A DNA stretch of 64,000 nt. Source: an uncultured Bacteroidales bacterium. GTDB lineage: Bacteria; Bacteroidota; Bacteroidia; Bacteroidales; WCHB1-69. The notes beneath the pieces are model-generated. The model was not told the origin of the DNA, did not search any database, and was given only the letters and a program-made list of their open reading frames with translations. Location of the stretch: positions 56,420 through 120,419 of the forward strand of contig CAKUVI010000008.1 in NCBI GenBank assembly GCA_934699095.1, given 5' to 3'. Shown here one piece after another: positions 27,459 to 36,172 of this stretch (position 1 is its first letter; each line of letters starts with the position of its first letter). The translations under genes and the position numbers were made by a program.

Positions 27459-28259
27459 TTGTTCTTTGTGGTTATCGGTTTCTCCACATTGAGCGCACAA
27501 AAAGAAAATAAAATCTCTAACAACGGGTTTCAGCTGGGCGTTTGTGTAGATGGAAATTTTGCCCAACGCATGGCGGTCAACCAGCATAATGGAGGAATGA
27601 ATGAACCCCTGACACATTCGGCAATGGGCTGGAAGTCTGGCATAGAGCTCTCCTATAATTTTTTGAATTATTTCGGCGTGTCTGTAGGAGTGACATATGG
27701 AACGGATATGCAGATCAAATTCGATCCGTTATACAACATGACTTCTCCTGAGAACATTCATTTTCATGGACCTGTCAGCCGTCACATGTACGGACTTCAA
27801 ATTCCTGTAAAACTGTCCGTCAATGTGCCGTTCAATGACAAATGGTCGTTTTATGCCGCTGCAGGGGTCAACTTCAGGAATATCACTTCTGCCATTGGTT
27901 ATTCACATGTTCAAAACACAAATCCCGATGAGGCATGGATTTACTACCGCAGGAACTCTCTCACTGAGCACATGCCCTACTCTTCTTATGGCCGTTTGGT
28001 GTATGAGCATGATATACGGGAAAAATCACCAATGAAGGTTAAGGCAGACCTGATATTAAACATGGGATTTACATACAGATTACCGTATTCTGATCTGATC
28101 AGACTTTCAATGACAACAAATATCTCTTTCTCTGACGACCTGACAGGCGAATACACTTTTGTCGGCACAACCACGTCGGGAACATATCACTATCGCCATG
28201 ACCTCTTCGGCTTGGAGCTTGCCTACATTCACTGTTTTCCTTATTGGAAAAGGAAATAG
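27459..28259 (+). CDS. Outer-membrane beta-barrel protein, frame disturbed at its start
   Basis: 266 residues from an assumed TTG at 27459. It reads as an exported porin-like barrel: a hydrophobic signal ending in STLSAQ, then alternating strands with aromatic ends (GIELSYNFLNYFGVSVGVTYG, WSFYAAAGVNF, MKVKADLILNMGFTYR) and a C-terminal strand ending in aromatic and basic residues. The true start is probably the ATG at 27431: removing one base from GGGGAAAAA at 27433-27441 would give MGKIITPWILFFVV, a complete signal peptide in this frame. So the gene is frameshifted, phase-variable, or affected by a sequencing error. Function is unknown. Confidence 0.7.
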   Translation: MFFVVIGFSTLSAQKENKISNNGFQLGVCVDGNFAQRMAVNQHNGGMNEPLTHSAMGWKSGIELSYNFLNYFGVSVGVTYGTDMQIKFDPLYNMTSPENIHFHGPVSRHMYGLQIPVKLSVNVPFNDKWSFYAAAGVNFRNITSAIGYSHVQNTNPDEAWIYYRRNSLTEHMPYSSYGRLVYEHDIREKSPMKVKADLILNMGFTYRLPYSDLIRLSMTTNISFSDDLTGEYTFVGTTTSGTYHYRHDLFGLELAYIHCFPYWKRK

Positions 28260-28369
28260 CACTCTTGTCATCTGCCAAACAATGGGTCAGCCGCGCAAAA
28301 ACCTCCTCGCACACCGCGAATATGTGGTTGTCTCGCGAATATTGGGATAATTTAACCCCAAATTATATC

Positions 28370-30715
28370 TCAGTTTTTCACAAGCTTTCCCTTTGCTATC
28401 TCCGTACGTCCCTTATACAAAACCACAAGGTAGTTGCCACTTCTCAAGCCTGCGACACTTACGTCCGTTTGGGTATCGACATTTTTAATTGTCATAACCG
28501 CTCTGCCAAGAGAATCGTAGATCACTATCCTGTCATATTCGCTGTGGGAAGAAGCGACTTTTGCAGTGTTCATCGCGGGATTAGGTACTATCTGAATATT
28601 CTCCTTGTCTAATTCAGCCAACCCGGCGTCCACATCACCCATGGCAAAACAGTATTGCCCCGGGAAAATGTCATCAGCCGTGATAGTTGCATTAAATGGT
28701 GTTCCGGTGCGTGTGTAGTGTATAGGCTTCCACTCCGACTCTTCGTTCTCGCGGTACATGAGCTTGAGGTTGTCAAAGGTATAGTTGCCGACAAAGAGAT
28801 TATAGTCCAACTGTGAAGGGTTGCCTCGCAGAAGTCTGAAACTAATCTTTCCTTCGGGGGCGCCGCCGGCGAATCGCACAGTCCAATAATGAGAGTCAGA
28901 GAATTTATGAATCCCTGCCGGAAGCTCCTCTGCGGTCTGTGGTGCTGTATAATGGTGCTCAACCCTGAAAAAGGTTGTGTCATTCAGACTTACAACACTG
29001 ATATTGCACATCGCATCGGCAAAAGTGACAAACTGAGCCTCGTCTATTGTGACACTCTCATCAATTGTGGCATCAGACAGCCTGTCTCCATAGTTGAGTA
29101 TGACAAAAGCCGGAGAGAACGGCACGAAAAAAGCCTGCTCATACGGGTTGCTCTCTAAAATGACATTTTCCACAGTGTAGAACTCGCGGTCGTTGGATAC
29201 AAACGTGATGTCAACAGGCACATTTGTTCCAACATGCTCTATTCCATAACCGCTCTGGCGGATCTGAACACTGTATATCCCGCATCCGTGTGTGGCCAAT
29301 TTTGAAACCTCAAAGTCGAGAAATCCCGGCTGATTAATCCAATCGTTGTAAAAATCAGTAAGATTTTTGCCTGAAATCGATGACAAAACATCGAAAAATT
29401 CCTCCGAATTGATATTTTTGTACTTATACTGTTCCAGAAGACTCTTCAAACTGCTAAAAAACAGTGAGTCGCCCATGTAAGCCCTCAACGAATGAATAAC
29501 CAAAGCCCCTTTCTGATAAGAATGCATCCCGTATGTAACATTCTGAGGGACAGCATTCAGAGCGTAATGTCCACCGTCAGTCTTCACAATGTTGTTAAGT
29601 ACTTCTGTATGGGTGTTTCTGATATGGTTTATATATGCGTCAAACTCGTCGGTTGAGTAGAGCAGTTCTTCGGTAAGGGGTTCCGAAAAAGAGGCAAAAC
29701 CTTCGTTAATCCACATTTCATACGGTGTCTTGCAGGTGATCAGGTCGCCGAACCAGTGGTGGAACAGTTCATGTGCATAAACACTCTGATAAGTGAGGGT
29801 TCCGTTTACAAACATATTGGGATATGCAATATTTGTTGCGTGCTCCATGGCACCGCCAGTCATAGCAGTGCACACATAACCAACTCTGGGCCAAGAATAT
29901 GCGCCGAACCGTTGTTCAAACATTCTGAAAATGGTTTTCAGATTGACGAACGAGGCTTCAACATTGGGATATACCGATGGTTTTGCATAGATAGCCACCG
30001 GAACAACAGCTTCAAGACCGTGAATTGTATCGGAGTAGCATTTGTAGTCGCCTACAGCCATTGATGCGAGGTAGGTAGGAACGGGCTCGTCGAGGCGCCA
30101 CGTCCATACACGAAGGCTGTCGCCCACATCTGTCGAATCGGTCAGCATACCGTTGCAGACTGCCATCTTACCCACTTCAGTGCAGATGTTGAAGCTGTAT
30201 GTTGACTTGTCGGTGAACTCTTCCACACAAGGAAACCAGCACCGGCCGTAGTTGTGCGGCTGGTCGTAAAGTGCAACACCCACGTTGTAGGCATATTCAC
30301 CGTTGAAATAAAAGCCGCCGAAATTGTCATCGTGCGCCGGGGCGCCGTGATAATACACACTCACCACAGCCGTATCGCCGCTCTGCATTGCAGGAATCTC
30401 AACAATGAGATCCTCGTCATTATGTTCAAAAGCAACGGCCGTCTCCCCAACAAAGACCGAATCGGCTGTCAGCTGCATGAGATTGAGCCGTACACTGCCA
30501 AGTCCGTTGATTTTTGACACGAGCTTGAGATCAGTGCGTCCCGATATTGTCTTTGAAACAAAATCAGTCACCGACAAATTGATGTTGTAATCGGCCACAT
30601 GCACGGAATCAGTCCTCGACTGTGCCCTTAAGCCATGGCTCTCTTCACAAAAAAACGTAAGTATCACAACAAAAAAGACGACTGCCGCCGAATATTTCAA
30701 ATCTGATAATCTCAT
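28370..30715 (-). CDS. Secreted M1-family aminopeptidase with type IX sorting domain
   Basis: 781 residues. A signal peptide (hydrophobic about residues 9-25) is followed by the M1 peptidase fold. The substrate-binding loop reads GGAMEH, where most family members have GAMEN, and the zinc site is HELFHHW followed 18 residues later by Glu in INEGF. After a beta-rich part, the last 75 or so residues (VPNPAMNTAKV to GKLVKN) form a type IX secretion sorting domain, so the enzyme is probably exported to the cell surface or released. It is a single-gene unit with its own promoter, divergent from the polyene-like cluster. Confidence 0.93.
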   Translation of the reverse strand: MRLSDLKYSAAVVFFVVILTFFCEESHGLRAQSRTDSVHVADYNINLSVTDFVSKTISGRTDLKLVSKINGLGSVRLNLMQLTADSVFVGETAVAFEHNDEDLIVEIPAMQSGDTAVVSVYYHGAPAHDDNFGGFYFNGEYAYNVGVALYDQPHNYGRCWFPCVEEFTDKSTYSFNICTEVGKMAVCNGMLTDSTDVGDSLRVWTWRLDEPVPTYLASMAVGDYKCYSDTIHGLEAVVPVAIYAKPSVYPNVEASFVNLKTIFRMFEQRFGAYSWPRVGYVCTAMTGGAMEHATNIAYPNMFVNGTLTYQSVYAHELFHHWFGDLITCKTPYEMWINEGFASFSEPLTEELLYSTDEFDAYINHIRNTHTEVLNNIVKTDGGHYALNAVPQNVTYGMHSYQKGALVIHSLRAYMGDSLFFSSLKSLLEQYKYKNINSEEFFDVLSSISGKNLTDFYNDWINQPGFLDFEVSKLATHGCGIYSVQIRQSGYGIEHVGTNVPVDITFVSNDREFYTVENVILESNPYEQAFFVPFSPAFVILNYGDRLSDATIDESVTIDEAQFVTFADAMCNISVVSLNDTTFFRVEHHYTAPQTAEELPAGIHKFSDSHYWTVRFAGGAPEGKISFRLLRGNPSQLDYNLFVGNYTFDNLKLMYRENEESEWKPIHYTRTGTPFNATITADDIFPGQYCFAMGDVDAGLAELDKENIQIVPNPAMNTAKVASSHSEYDRIVIYDSLGRAVMTIKNVDTQTDVSVAGLRSGNYLVVLYKGRTEIAKGKLVKN

Positions 30716-30740
30716 ATTGTATTTTTTTTATAAACCGCTG

Positions 30741-30748
30741 CAAAAATA
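30741..30748 (-). promoter_or_regulatory. -7 promoter box of the M1 peptidase gene
   Basis: TATTTTTG on the minus strand, 26 bases before the ATG, back to back with the promoter of the acyl carrier protein cluster. Confidence 0.55.
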
Positions 30749-30773
30749 AGAAAGTATTTTTATTAAAAAATGC

Positions 30774-30781
30774 TATTTTTG
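30774..30781 (+). promoter_or_regulatory. -7 promoter box of the polyene-like cluster
   Basis: TATTTTTG fits TAnnTTTG and lies 37 bases before the first acyl carrier protein gene. No other good box is seen up to 38300, so the cluster is probably one transcript. Confidence 0.6.
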
Positions 30782-30818
30782 CACCCGTTTTAGTTTTTTT
30801 ATTCTAATCGCTATTCAA

Positions 30819-31061
30819 ATGGATATTAAGGAAATAGAAGAAAAAGTAAATGCCTTTCTTATTGAAGAACTCGAAATAGAAGAAGAAAAGATCAATCCTG
30901 ATGCTCTCCTTAAGGAAAACCTCGGAATTGACAGTCTTGACTTTGTTGACATAGTGGTTATCGTAGAGAAGACTTTTGGCTTCAAGATTAAGCCTGAAGA
31001 CATGAAGGGTGTCAAAACACTCGCACAATTCTACGAATATATTGGCAAGAACGTTGAATAA
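30819..31061 (+). CDS. Acyl carrier protein
   Basis: 80 residues, a complete carrier protein. The phosphopantetheine attachment motif is GIDSLD with Ser39, in the usual setting (NLGIDSLDFVDIVV). The protein is strongly acidic and four-helical in pattern. It carries growing acyl chains as thioesters. It is the first of two carrier genes in the cluster, which suggests that starter loading and chain elongation, or elongation and transfer, use different carriers. The next gene overlaps its end. Confidence 0.93.
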   Translation: MDIKEIEEKVNAFLIEELEIEEEKINPDALLKENLGIDSLDFVDIVVIVEKTFGFKIKPEDMKGVKTLAQFYEYIGKNVE

Positions 31062-31953
31062 CAGCACCTTAGATACAAAAAAGCAAAACGAATGGCAAGG
31101 CAGGACAGATGGCACATCCTGGATGCATGCATCCCTCACTGCCATACTTCGTTATGTGCCGCTTAGGGCGATGTATCTCTTTGCGGATGTGTTTGTAGTG
31201 CCTTTCTACATGCTTTTCTCCAAATCGTATCTTTCAACATATCACTATTTTAGAAGACGTCTCGGGAGGAATCCCATATATTCGTTTGTTTCCACGTACC
31301 GCAATTTCTGCCAATTTTCAAAGAACATATTAGACAAGTTCAAGATGTTTTCGGGTGGCAGCTTTGATTTCGACATCGACCACATGGAGTTGTATGAGAG
31401 GCTCTCCATGCAGGATGGCGGTTTTCTGATTTTCAGTGCCCACATCGGGAATTACGAACTTGCGGGATATACACTCCGGGCGGACACAAAGCCGTACAAC
31501 GCCCTTGTTTTCGGGGGCGAAGCCGAGATGATCATGAAAAACCGCACCAAAATGTTTGCCGACAAAAACATCAGGATGATTCCGGTGTCAGACGACATGT
31601 CGCACCTGATCACCCTCAGCAACGCTTTGGCTGACGGCGAGAGCGTGAGCATTCCGGCCGACAGGGTCGTTGGCGACCAAAAGACCATGACCTGCAACTT
31701 CCTCGATGCAGAAGCGAAGTTCCCGGCAGGACCTTTCATGTTAGCCGCGAAACGCCGCTTGCCCGTGCTCTCCATCCAGGTGATGAAGGAATCGGCCCAC
31801 AAATACAAAATCTACATCAAGGAACTTGAGCAAATTGGCGAGACTCTGTCAGAACGTGCATCCTGCCTGCTCTCGTCGTACACCCATCACCTTGAAACTG
31901 TACTTAACAGATATCCGCTACAATGGTTTAACTTTTACGAATTTTGGAAATGA
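31054..31953 (+). CDS. LpxL/HtrB-like lysophospholipid acyltransferase
   Basis: About 299 residues from a TTG at 31054 that overlaps the carrier stop; a GTG at 31009 or the ATG at 31123 are alternatives, but the last would cut off WQGRTDGTSW, which looks like part of the family N-terminus. It has an N-terminal membrane-proximal helix (PLRAMYLFADVFVVPFYMLF) and the acyltransferase motif SAHIGNYE (HxxxxE) near the middle, then a conserved stretch RVVGDQKTM. LpxL-type enzymes move acyl chains from a carrier protein to a lipid. In aryl polyene clusters such an enzyme is thought to attach the polyene to its lipid anchor. Confidence 0.85.
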   Translation: MNNSTLDTKKQNEWQGRTDGTSWMHASLTAILRYVPLRAMYLFADVFVVPFYMLFSKSYLSTYHYFRRRLGRNPIYSFVSTYRNFCQFSKNILDKFKMFSGGSFDFDIDHMELYERLSMQDGGFLIFSAHIGNYELAGYTLRADTKPYNALVFGGEAEMIMKNRTKMFADKNIRMIPVSDDMSHLITLSNALADGESVSIPADRVVGDQKTMTCNFLDAEAKFPAGPFMLAAKRRLPVLSIQVMKESAHKYKIYIKELEQIGETLSERASCLLSSYTHHLETVLNRYPLQWFNFYEFWK

Positions 31954-32396
31954 TGATTGATTTTGAGGACATAAACATTCGTGACCTGATTCCACAAAAA
32001 GACCCCTTTGTGATGGTTGACGCTCTGACTTACGCTGATGAGGACAGTGCCACATCACGATGGACCGTGTGCGGGGACGCCATCTTTGCTGACGGGAAAA
32101 TCCTTTTGCCCTGCGCTTATTTGGAAAATATGGCACAGACCTGCGCCGCCCACCTCGGCTTCGTTGACAACTGCCTGCACGGCAACAAAGAGGTCAAAAT
32201 CGGCTACATAGGTTCCGTCAAAAACCTCGTTGTCAACATGACACCCAAAACTGGAGACACTCTCACGACAACCATTCAAGTAGCCGAACAGGTCCTTGAC
32301 ATGAAACTTATAAACGCGACAACCAAAATAGGTGATTCCGTTGCCGCCACCGCCGAATTGAAAATTGTAGTAACCGACAAAACAGCAGAGCGATGA
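31950..32396 (+). CDS. 3-hydroxyacyl-ACP dehydratase-like hot-dog protein (ApeP-like)
   Basis: 148 residues; the ATG at 31950 overlaps the upstream stop as ATGA. It has a single hot-dog fold: LIPQKDPFVMVDAL matches the FabZ N-terminal motif except that the usual catalytic His is replaced (PQKDPF for PHRYPF), and LLPCAYLENMAQ keeps the conserved Glu and Gln. It resembles the ApeP dehydratase of aryl polyene clusters. Loss of the His at the usual place suggests altered chemistry or a partner role with the second dehydratase (37186-37551). It is translationally coupled on both sides. Confidence 0.82.
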   Translation: MMIDFEDINIRDLIPQKDPFVMVDALTYADEDSATSRWTVCGDAIFADGKILLPCAYLENMAQTCAAHLGFVDNCLHGNKEVKIGYIGSVKNLVVNMTPKTGDTLTTTIQVAEQVLDMKLINATTKIGDSVAATAELKIVVTDKTAER

Positions 32397-33529
32397 AAGT
32401 AAACAAGGTTGCTGAAAATATTATCTCACCACTGGGCTTCTCGGTTTCCGAGAACTTCCAAGCCCTCAAGAAAGGCTCGTCTGCCCTGAGGCTGTACGAG
32501 GACCGTTGGGGACTGCCGTTCCCGTTCGTCGCATCCCTCATTGATGATGACAAACTTGACGACGCCTTCGCAAAAGACGTCAAGGCTGAGGCTTTCGGCT
32601 ACAAAAGACCGACCAAATTCGAGAAGGCTGCACTTCTGTCGGCAGTTCAAGCTATAAATTCTTCCCCTATCGACCCACAATCGCCACGCACCAAGTTCGT
32701 ACTTTCATCCACAAAGGGCAATGTTGAGCTTCTAATGCACGACAATTACGATGAACAACGTGTTTTTTTAGGTGACACTGCCAAGAAGATAGCGCGCTAT
32801 TTCAACAATCCCTGCGAGCCGATCGTCATTTCAAACGCCTGTATATCAGGTCTTTGCGCTCAAATTGAAGCAATGCGTTGCATTGAATCCGGCCAATACG
32901 ACAGCTGTGTGGTCATCGGTGCCGATGTGCTGTCCCCATTCATTGTGGCCGGCTTCAACTGTCTTAAGGCGCTCTCCGACGAGCCTTGCCAGCCATTCAG
33001 TGCCAACCGCAAAGGGCTGAATCTCGGGGAAGCGGCCGCCACCGTGATTTACAGCTCATCAGACAGCGGTGCAGGGTGGGCTTTGAGCCGCGGTGCTATC
33101 AGGAACGACGCGAACCACATCTCAGGTCCTTCGCGCACCGGCGAGGGCAGCTTCAGAGCACTGCAATATGTGCTCCGCAATACCGAAATCAACAATTTGG
33201 CCTGCGTCAGCGTCCACGGTACCGCAACCCCGTACAACGATGAAATGGAGGCCGTGGCCCTGTCACGCGCCGGACTCTCCTCCACGCCCGTAAGCGCACT
33301 GAAAGGCTACTACGGACACACTCTCGGAGCTGCCGGCATCCTCGAGACTCTGGTCACCATGCACGCCATCGACAATAACACTGTTCTGCCAACACGCGGC
33401 TTCGACATACTCGGCACCACCAACACCATTAACGTGTCAAACTATACCCAAACAACTGACAAACAAAGTTTTATAAAACTCCTGTCAGGTTTCGGAGGTT
33501 GCAACGCCGCTGCCATGTTCACTAAATGA
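32393..33529 (+). CDS. Beta-ketoacyl-ACP synthase (FabF-like)
   Basis: 378 residues, slightly short for FabF. All three catalytic residues are visible: Cys150 in SNACISGLC, the first His in VHGTATPYND and the second in YYGHTLGAAG. It condenses malonyl units onto a carrier-bound chain. It overlaps the dehydratase by 4 bases and the following gene by 4 bases. Compared with the second ketosynthase here it is clearly divergent, so the two probably have different tasks such as starter extension and later elongation. Confidence 0.92.
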   Translation: MKVNKVAENIISPLGFSVSENFQALKKGSSALRLYEDRWGLPFPFVASLIDDDKLDDAFAKDVKAEAFGYKRPTKFEKAALLSAVQAINSSPIDPQSPRTKFVLSSTKGNVELLMHDNYDEQRVFLGDTAKKIARYFNNPCEPIVISNACISGLCAQIEAMRCIESGQYDSCVVIGADVLSPFIVAGFNCLKALSDEPCQPFSANRKGLNLGEAAATVIYSSSDSGAGWALSRGAIRNDANHISGPSRTGEGSFRALQYVLRNTEINNLACVSVHGTATPYNDEMEAVALSRAGLSSTPVSALKGYYGHTLGAAGILETLVTMHAIDNNTVLPTRGFDILGTTNTINVSNYTQTTDKQSFIKLLSGFGGCNAAAMFTK

Positions 33530-34113
33530 CCACCACAATGCTCAAAGGAAATTTCAACATACTCCACCATGTTTCGCTGAAGCCTGAATCAGTGTCCCTC
33601 GACGGCAAAAACCTCATCATACCCAGAATCTCAGACTCTTTTCTGTCCGACATCTACCATTTCCTGAACATCTCCTATCCGAAATTCTTCAAAATGGACG
33701 TCCTTTGCAAGACAGGTTTCCTTTCGTCTGAAATAATTCTCGAAGCAGAGGGTTCTGAAAGATTTGTGCCCCGCGACGACCGCGCTGTGATCCTGTTCAA
33801 CAAGACATCTTCAGTGTGTACAGACAAGAATTTCACCAAAGACATAATAAATCCTGATGATTTCTATCCGAAACCATCGCTATTTGTATATACTCTTCCC
33901 AATATTGTAACTGGAGAGATATCTATACGCAACAAATATTTCGGAGAGAGCAGTCTTATGGTGTTGGACGAACATTCTGAGAGGGAGATGTCGCAGTGCA
34001 TTGAGCGTGCATTCACTGACGAAGACACGAAGACAGCCGTTGCCGGATGGATTGACGCCGCCAATGAGCATAATTTTGAATCTGAATTATTTATTATCGA
34101 AAAAAACAATTGA
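33526..34113 (+). CDS. Ketosynthase-like protein of the polyene-like cluster
   Basis: 195 residues, not firmly recognised. The segment KPSLFVYTLPNIVTGEISIR followed by YFGESSLMV resembles the part of ketosynthases around the active site (Pro, Leu-Pro-Asn, Gly-Glu), but no Cys stands in the catalytic position. It may be a degenerate thiolase-fold protein that pairs with a true ketosynthase. It starts in an ATGA overlap with the upstream ketosynthase and ends just before the second carrier protein, so it is part of the unit. Its role is inferred only from place and resemblance. Confidence 0.65.
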   Translation: MTTTMLKGNFNILHHVSLKPESVSLDGKNLIIPRISDSFLSDIYHFLNISYPKFFKMDVLCKTGFLSSEIILEAEGSERFVPRDDRAVILFNKTSSVCTDKNFTKDIINPDDFYPKPSLFVYTLPNIVTGEISIRNKYFGESSLMVLDEHSEREMSQCIERAFTDEDTKTAVAGWIDAANEHNFESELFIIEKNN

Positions 34114-34114
34114 T

Positions 34115-34372
34115 ATGGAACTGATAGAAGAATTGAAAATCAAGATGATTGAAGCCCTGAACCTTGAGGAAGTGAAGCCCGAGGACATCGACAACGATGC
34201 TCCTCTTTTCGGGGAAGAAGGCTTGGGACTTGACTCAATTGACGTTTTGGAGCTCATAGTGCTTTTGGAGAGAAATTACGGCATCAGGATTGCCGATTCA
34301 AAGAAGGGCAAGGAAATTTTCGCATCTGTGCGCACCATGGCCGACTACGTGGCAGAGAACAGGACAAAATAA
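34115..34372 (+). CDS. Second acyl carrier protein
   Basis: 85 residues from the ATG at 34115; longer readings run through the upstream gene. The attachment motif is GLDSIDVLEL with Ser41. The sequence (PLFGEEGLGLDS) resembles carriers of aryl polyene and flexirubin clusters, which have an insertion before the Ser motif. It is directly followed by the second ketosynthase, whose ATG overlaps its stop codon by one base. Confidence 0.92.
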   Translation: MELIEELKIKMIEALNLEEVKPEDIDNDAPLFGEEGLGLDSIDVLELIVLLERNYGIRIADSKKGKEIFASVRTMADYVAENRTK

Positions 34373-35553
34373 TGAATGATCGAATAGTCATCACCGGCTT
34401 CGGGATTGTCTCTGCTCTCGGCATCGGGATTGGCGAAAACCTCTCCAGCCTGCGTGCCGGAAATTCCGGTATTGGAGTCATGAAACATCTCAATTCGTCA
34501 CACAAAGAATTTCCCGTGGGCGAGGTCAGACTTTCAAACAAGGAGATGTGTGAGATGCTCGGAATCCCCTTCCATCGCTATGTTTCGCGCACCCAGCTCC
34601 TCGGGGCACTGGCCGTGCGCGAGGCAATCAGCACCGCCAATCTCGCCAACAAAAACGGCATGGCGCTGGTCTCCGGCACCACCGTCGGGGGCATGGATGT
34701 CACGGAAAGTCTCTATCCTCTGCCCTTCCCAGCCGACAAGCCTGCAGTGCACGACTGCGGTTCCAACACAAATTCCATAGCCGACCTTTTCGGATGCTTT
34801 GACTACACCTCAACCCTTTCAACGGCCTGTTCGTCGGCTCTGAATTCGATAATTCTAGGCAGACTATTGATTGAAAGCGGGCTTAAAGACATTGTGATAG
34901 CCGGTGGAACAGAGGCTCTGTCGGTATTTCACCTCAACGGCTTCAAGTCGCTGATGATTCTTGACGAGCAGCGATGCCGTCCATTCGATGTCAGCCGCGC
35001 GGGCTTGAACTTAGGCGAGGGTGCCGCCTTCGTGGTTCTCGAAAGCGAGGTCTCGGCCTTGAAGCGCAAAGCTACGGTCTTGGGAACACTCTCGGGGGTG
35101 GGCAACGCCTGTGACGCATATCACCAGACAGCCTCCTCGCAAAATGGCGAAGGCGCTTGTCTTGCCATGACACAGGCTCTTGAAAGCGCATCCCTGAAAC
35201 CGTCTGACATATCCTACATCTCGGCCCACGGCACCGGCACTCCCGACAACGATGCCGCCGAGAGCGCTGCTATACGCCGTATTTTCGGCGACAATTATCC
35301 GCCGACCGCCTCCACCAAGGCATTGACCGGCCACACGACCAGCGCTTCGGGATCCATTGAGACAGTGTTCTGTCTGCTCGCCCTGCTTCACAACTTCATG
35401 CCAAAAAGCACCGGATTCGCCAATCCGGACGAGAAATGCATCATCCCCTACACCGGCAATGGCCACGGTGAGACCGAACTCAAGCACATACTTTGCAACG
35501 CCTTCGGCTTCGGAGGCAACGACTCATCAATAATCATCTCCAAATATGAATAA
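34372..35553 (+). CDS. Beta-ketoacyl-ACP synthase II-like
   Basis: 393 residues. It starts with the family pattern RIVITGFGIVSALG. The catalytic triad is complete: Cys153 in STACSSAL, His in AHGTGTPDND and His in LTGHTTSASG. The gate loop AFGFGGNDSS lies at the C-terminus. It elongates carrier-bound chains. It is followed by a protein related to the ketosynthase N-terminal half that lacks the Cys, an arrangement like the ketosynthase and chain-length-factor pairs of type II polyketide systems. Confidence 0.93.
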   Translation: MNDRIVITGFGIVSALGIGIGENLSSLRAGNSGIGVMKHLNSSHKEFPVGEVRLSNKEMCEMLGIPFHRYVSRTQLLGALAVREAISTANLANKNGMALVSGTTVGGMDVTESLYPLPFPADKPAVHDCGSNTNSIADLFGCFDYTSTLSTACSSALNSIILGRLLIESGLKDIVIAGGTEALSVFHLNGFKSLMILDEQRCRPFDVSRAGLNLGEGAAFVVLESEVSALKRKATVLGTLSGVGNACDAYHQTASSQNGEGACLAMTQALESASLKPSDISYISAHGTGTPDNDAAESAAIRRIFGDNYPPTASTKALTGHTTSASGSIETVFCLLALLHNFMPKSTGFANPDEKCIIPYTGNGHGETELKHILCNAFGFGGNDSSIIISKYE

Positions 35554-36172
35554 GGTTTACGTAACAGCAGTGGTTGACACTGTGACCGATGAAGAGATAA
35601 AGGCGCTTATCCCGCCTATGAAGTCGCGCCGGTTCGGAAAGCTCCAGAAAAGGGCGCTCGCCACTGCCCTGAAAGCCATGGAGACAGCCAATCTTCCAAA
35701 ACCCGACATGATTTTGAACGGCACTTCAGTAGGCTGCATGGAAAACACCCTGAAACTCCTCGACGCCCTGCATACCGAGGGAGAATCGGCAAGCATGCCC
35801 ACTGCGTTCATGCAATCCACTCACAACACAATTTCCTCACTGATAGCCATTTACACTAACAATCACGGCTATAATGCAACCTACTCTCACGGGAAAATCT
35901 CCTTTGAGTGCGCACTCCAAGACGCATTCCTCCGTATCAGAAGCGGCGCTGCCCGCACCGCCCTCGTCTGCAAAAACGATGAAATCACCGAATTCATGTC
36001 TCAACAACCTCTTTTCTTCGGCAACATCCACACTGAAGACATCTCCGAAGCATGGGTTCTCTGCTCTGAAAAAGCAGCAACACACCCTCTCTTTGAAATC
36101 GAAAACGTGATAATATCCCATCACGACAACCAAGATTCAGCACAAATCATAAAAAAATCACTATGCGACTAA
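35546..36172 (+). CDS. Ketosynthase-like chain-length-factor homologue
   Basis: 208 residues, about half a ketosynthase. SRRFGKLQKRALATALKA, LNGTSVGCMENTLKLLD and AFMQSTHNTISSLIAIY match the Ketoacyl-synt_2 type domain. At the active-site position there is Gln90-Ser-Thr-His instead of Cys, so it should not condense by itself. By analogy with type II polyketide and ApeC-like proteins it may form a heterodimer with the upstream ketosynthase and set chain length. It overlaps that gene by 8 bases and the next gene by 10. Confidence 0.82.
   Translation: MNKVYVTAVVDTVTDEEIKALIPPMKSRRFGKLQKRALATALKAMETANLPKPDMILNGTSVGCMENTLKLLDALHTEGESASMPTAFMQSTHNTISSLIAIYTNNHGYNATYSHGKISFECALQDAFLRIRSGAARTALVCKNDEITEFMSQQPLFFGNIHTEDISEAWVLCSEKAATHPLFEIENVIISHHDNQDSAQIIKKSLCD

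Noticed and set aside
34001..34114. N-terminal extension of the second acyl carrier protein
   Set aside because: It is an out-of-frame reading of the upstream gene; the carrier fold begins at 34115.
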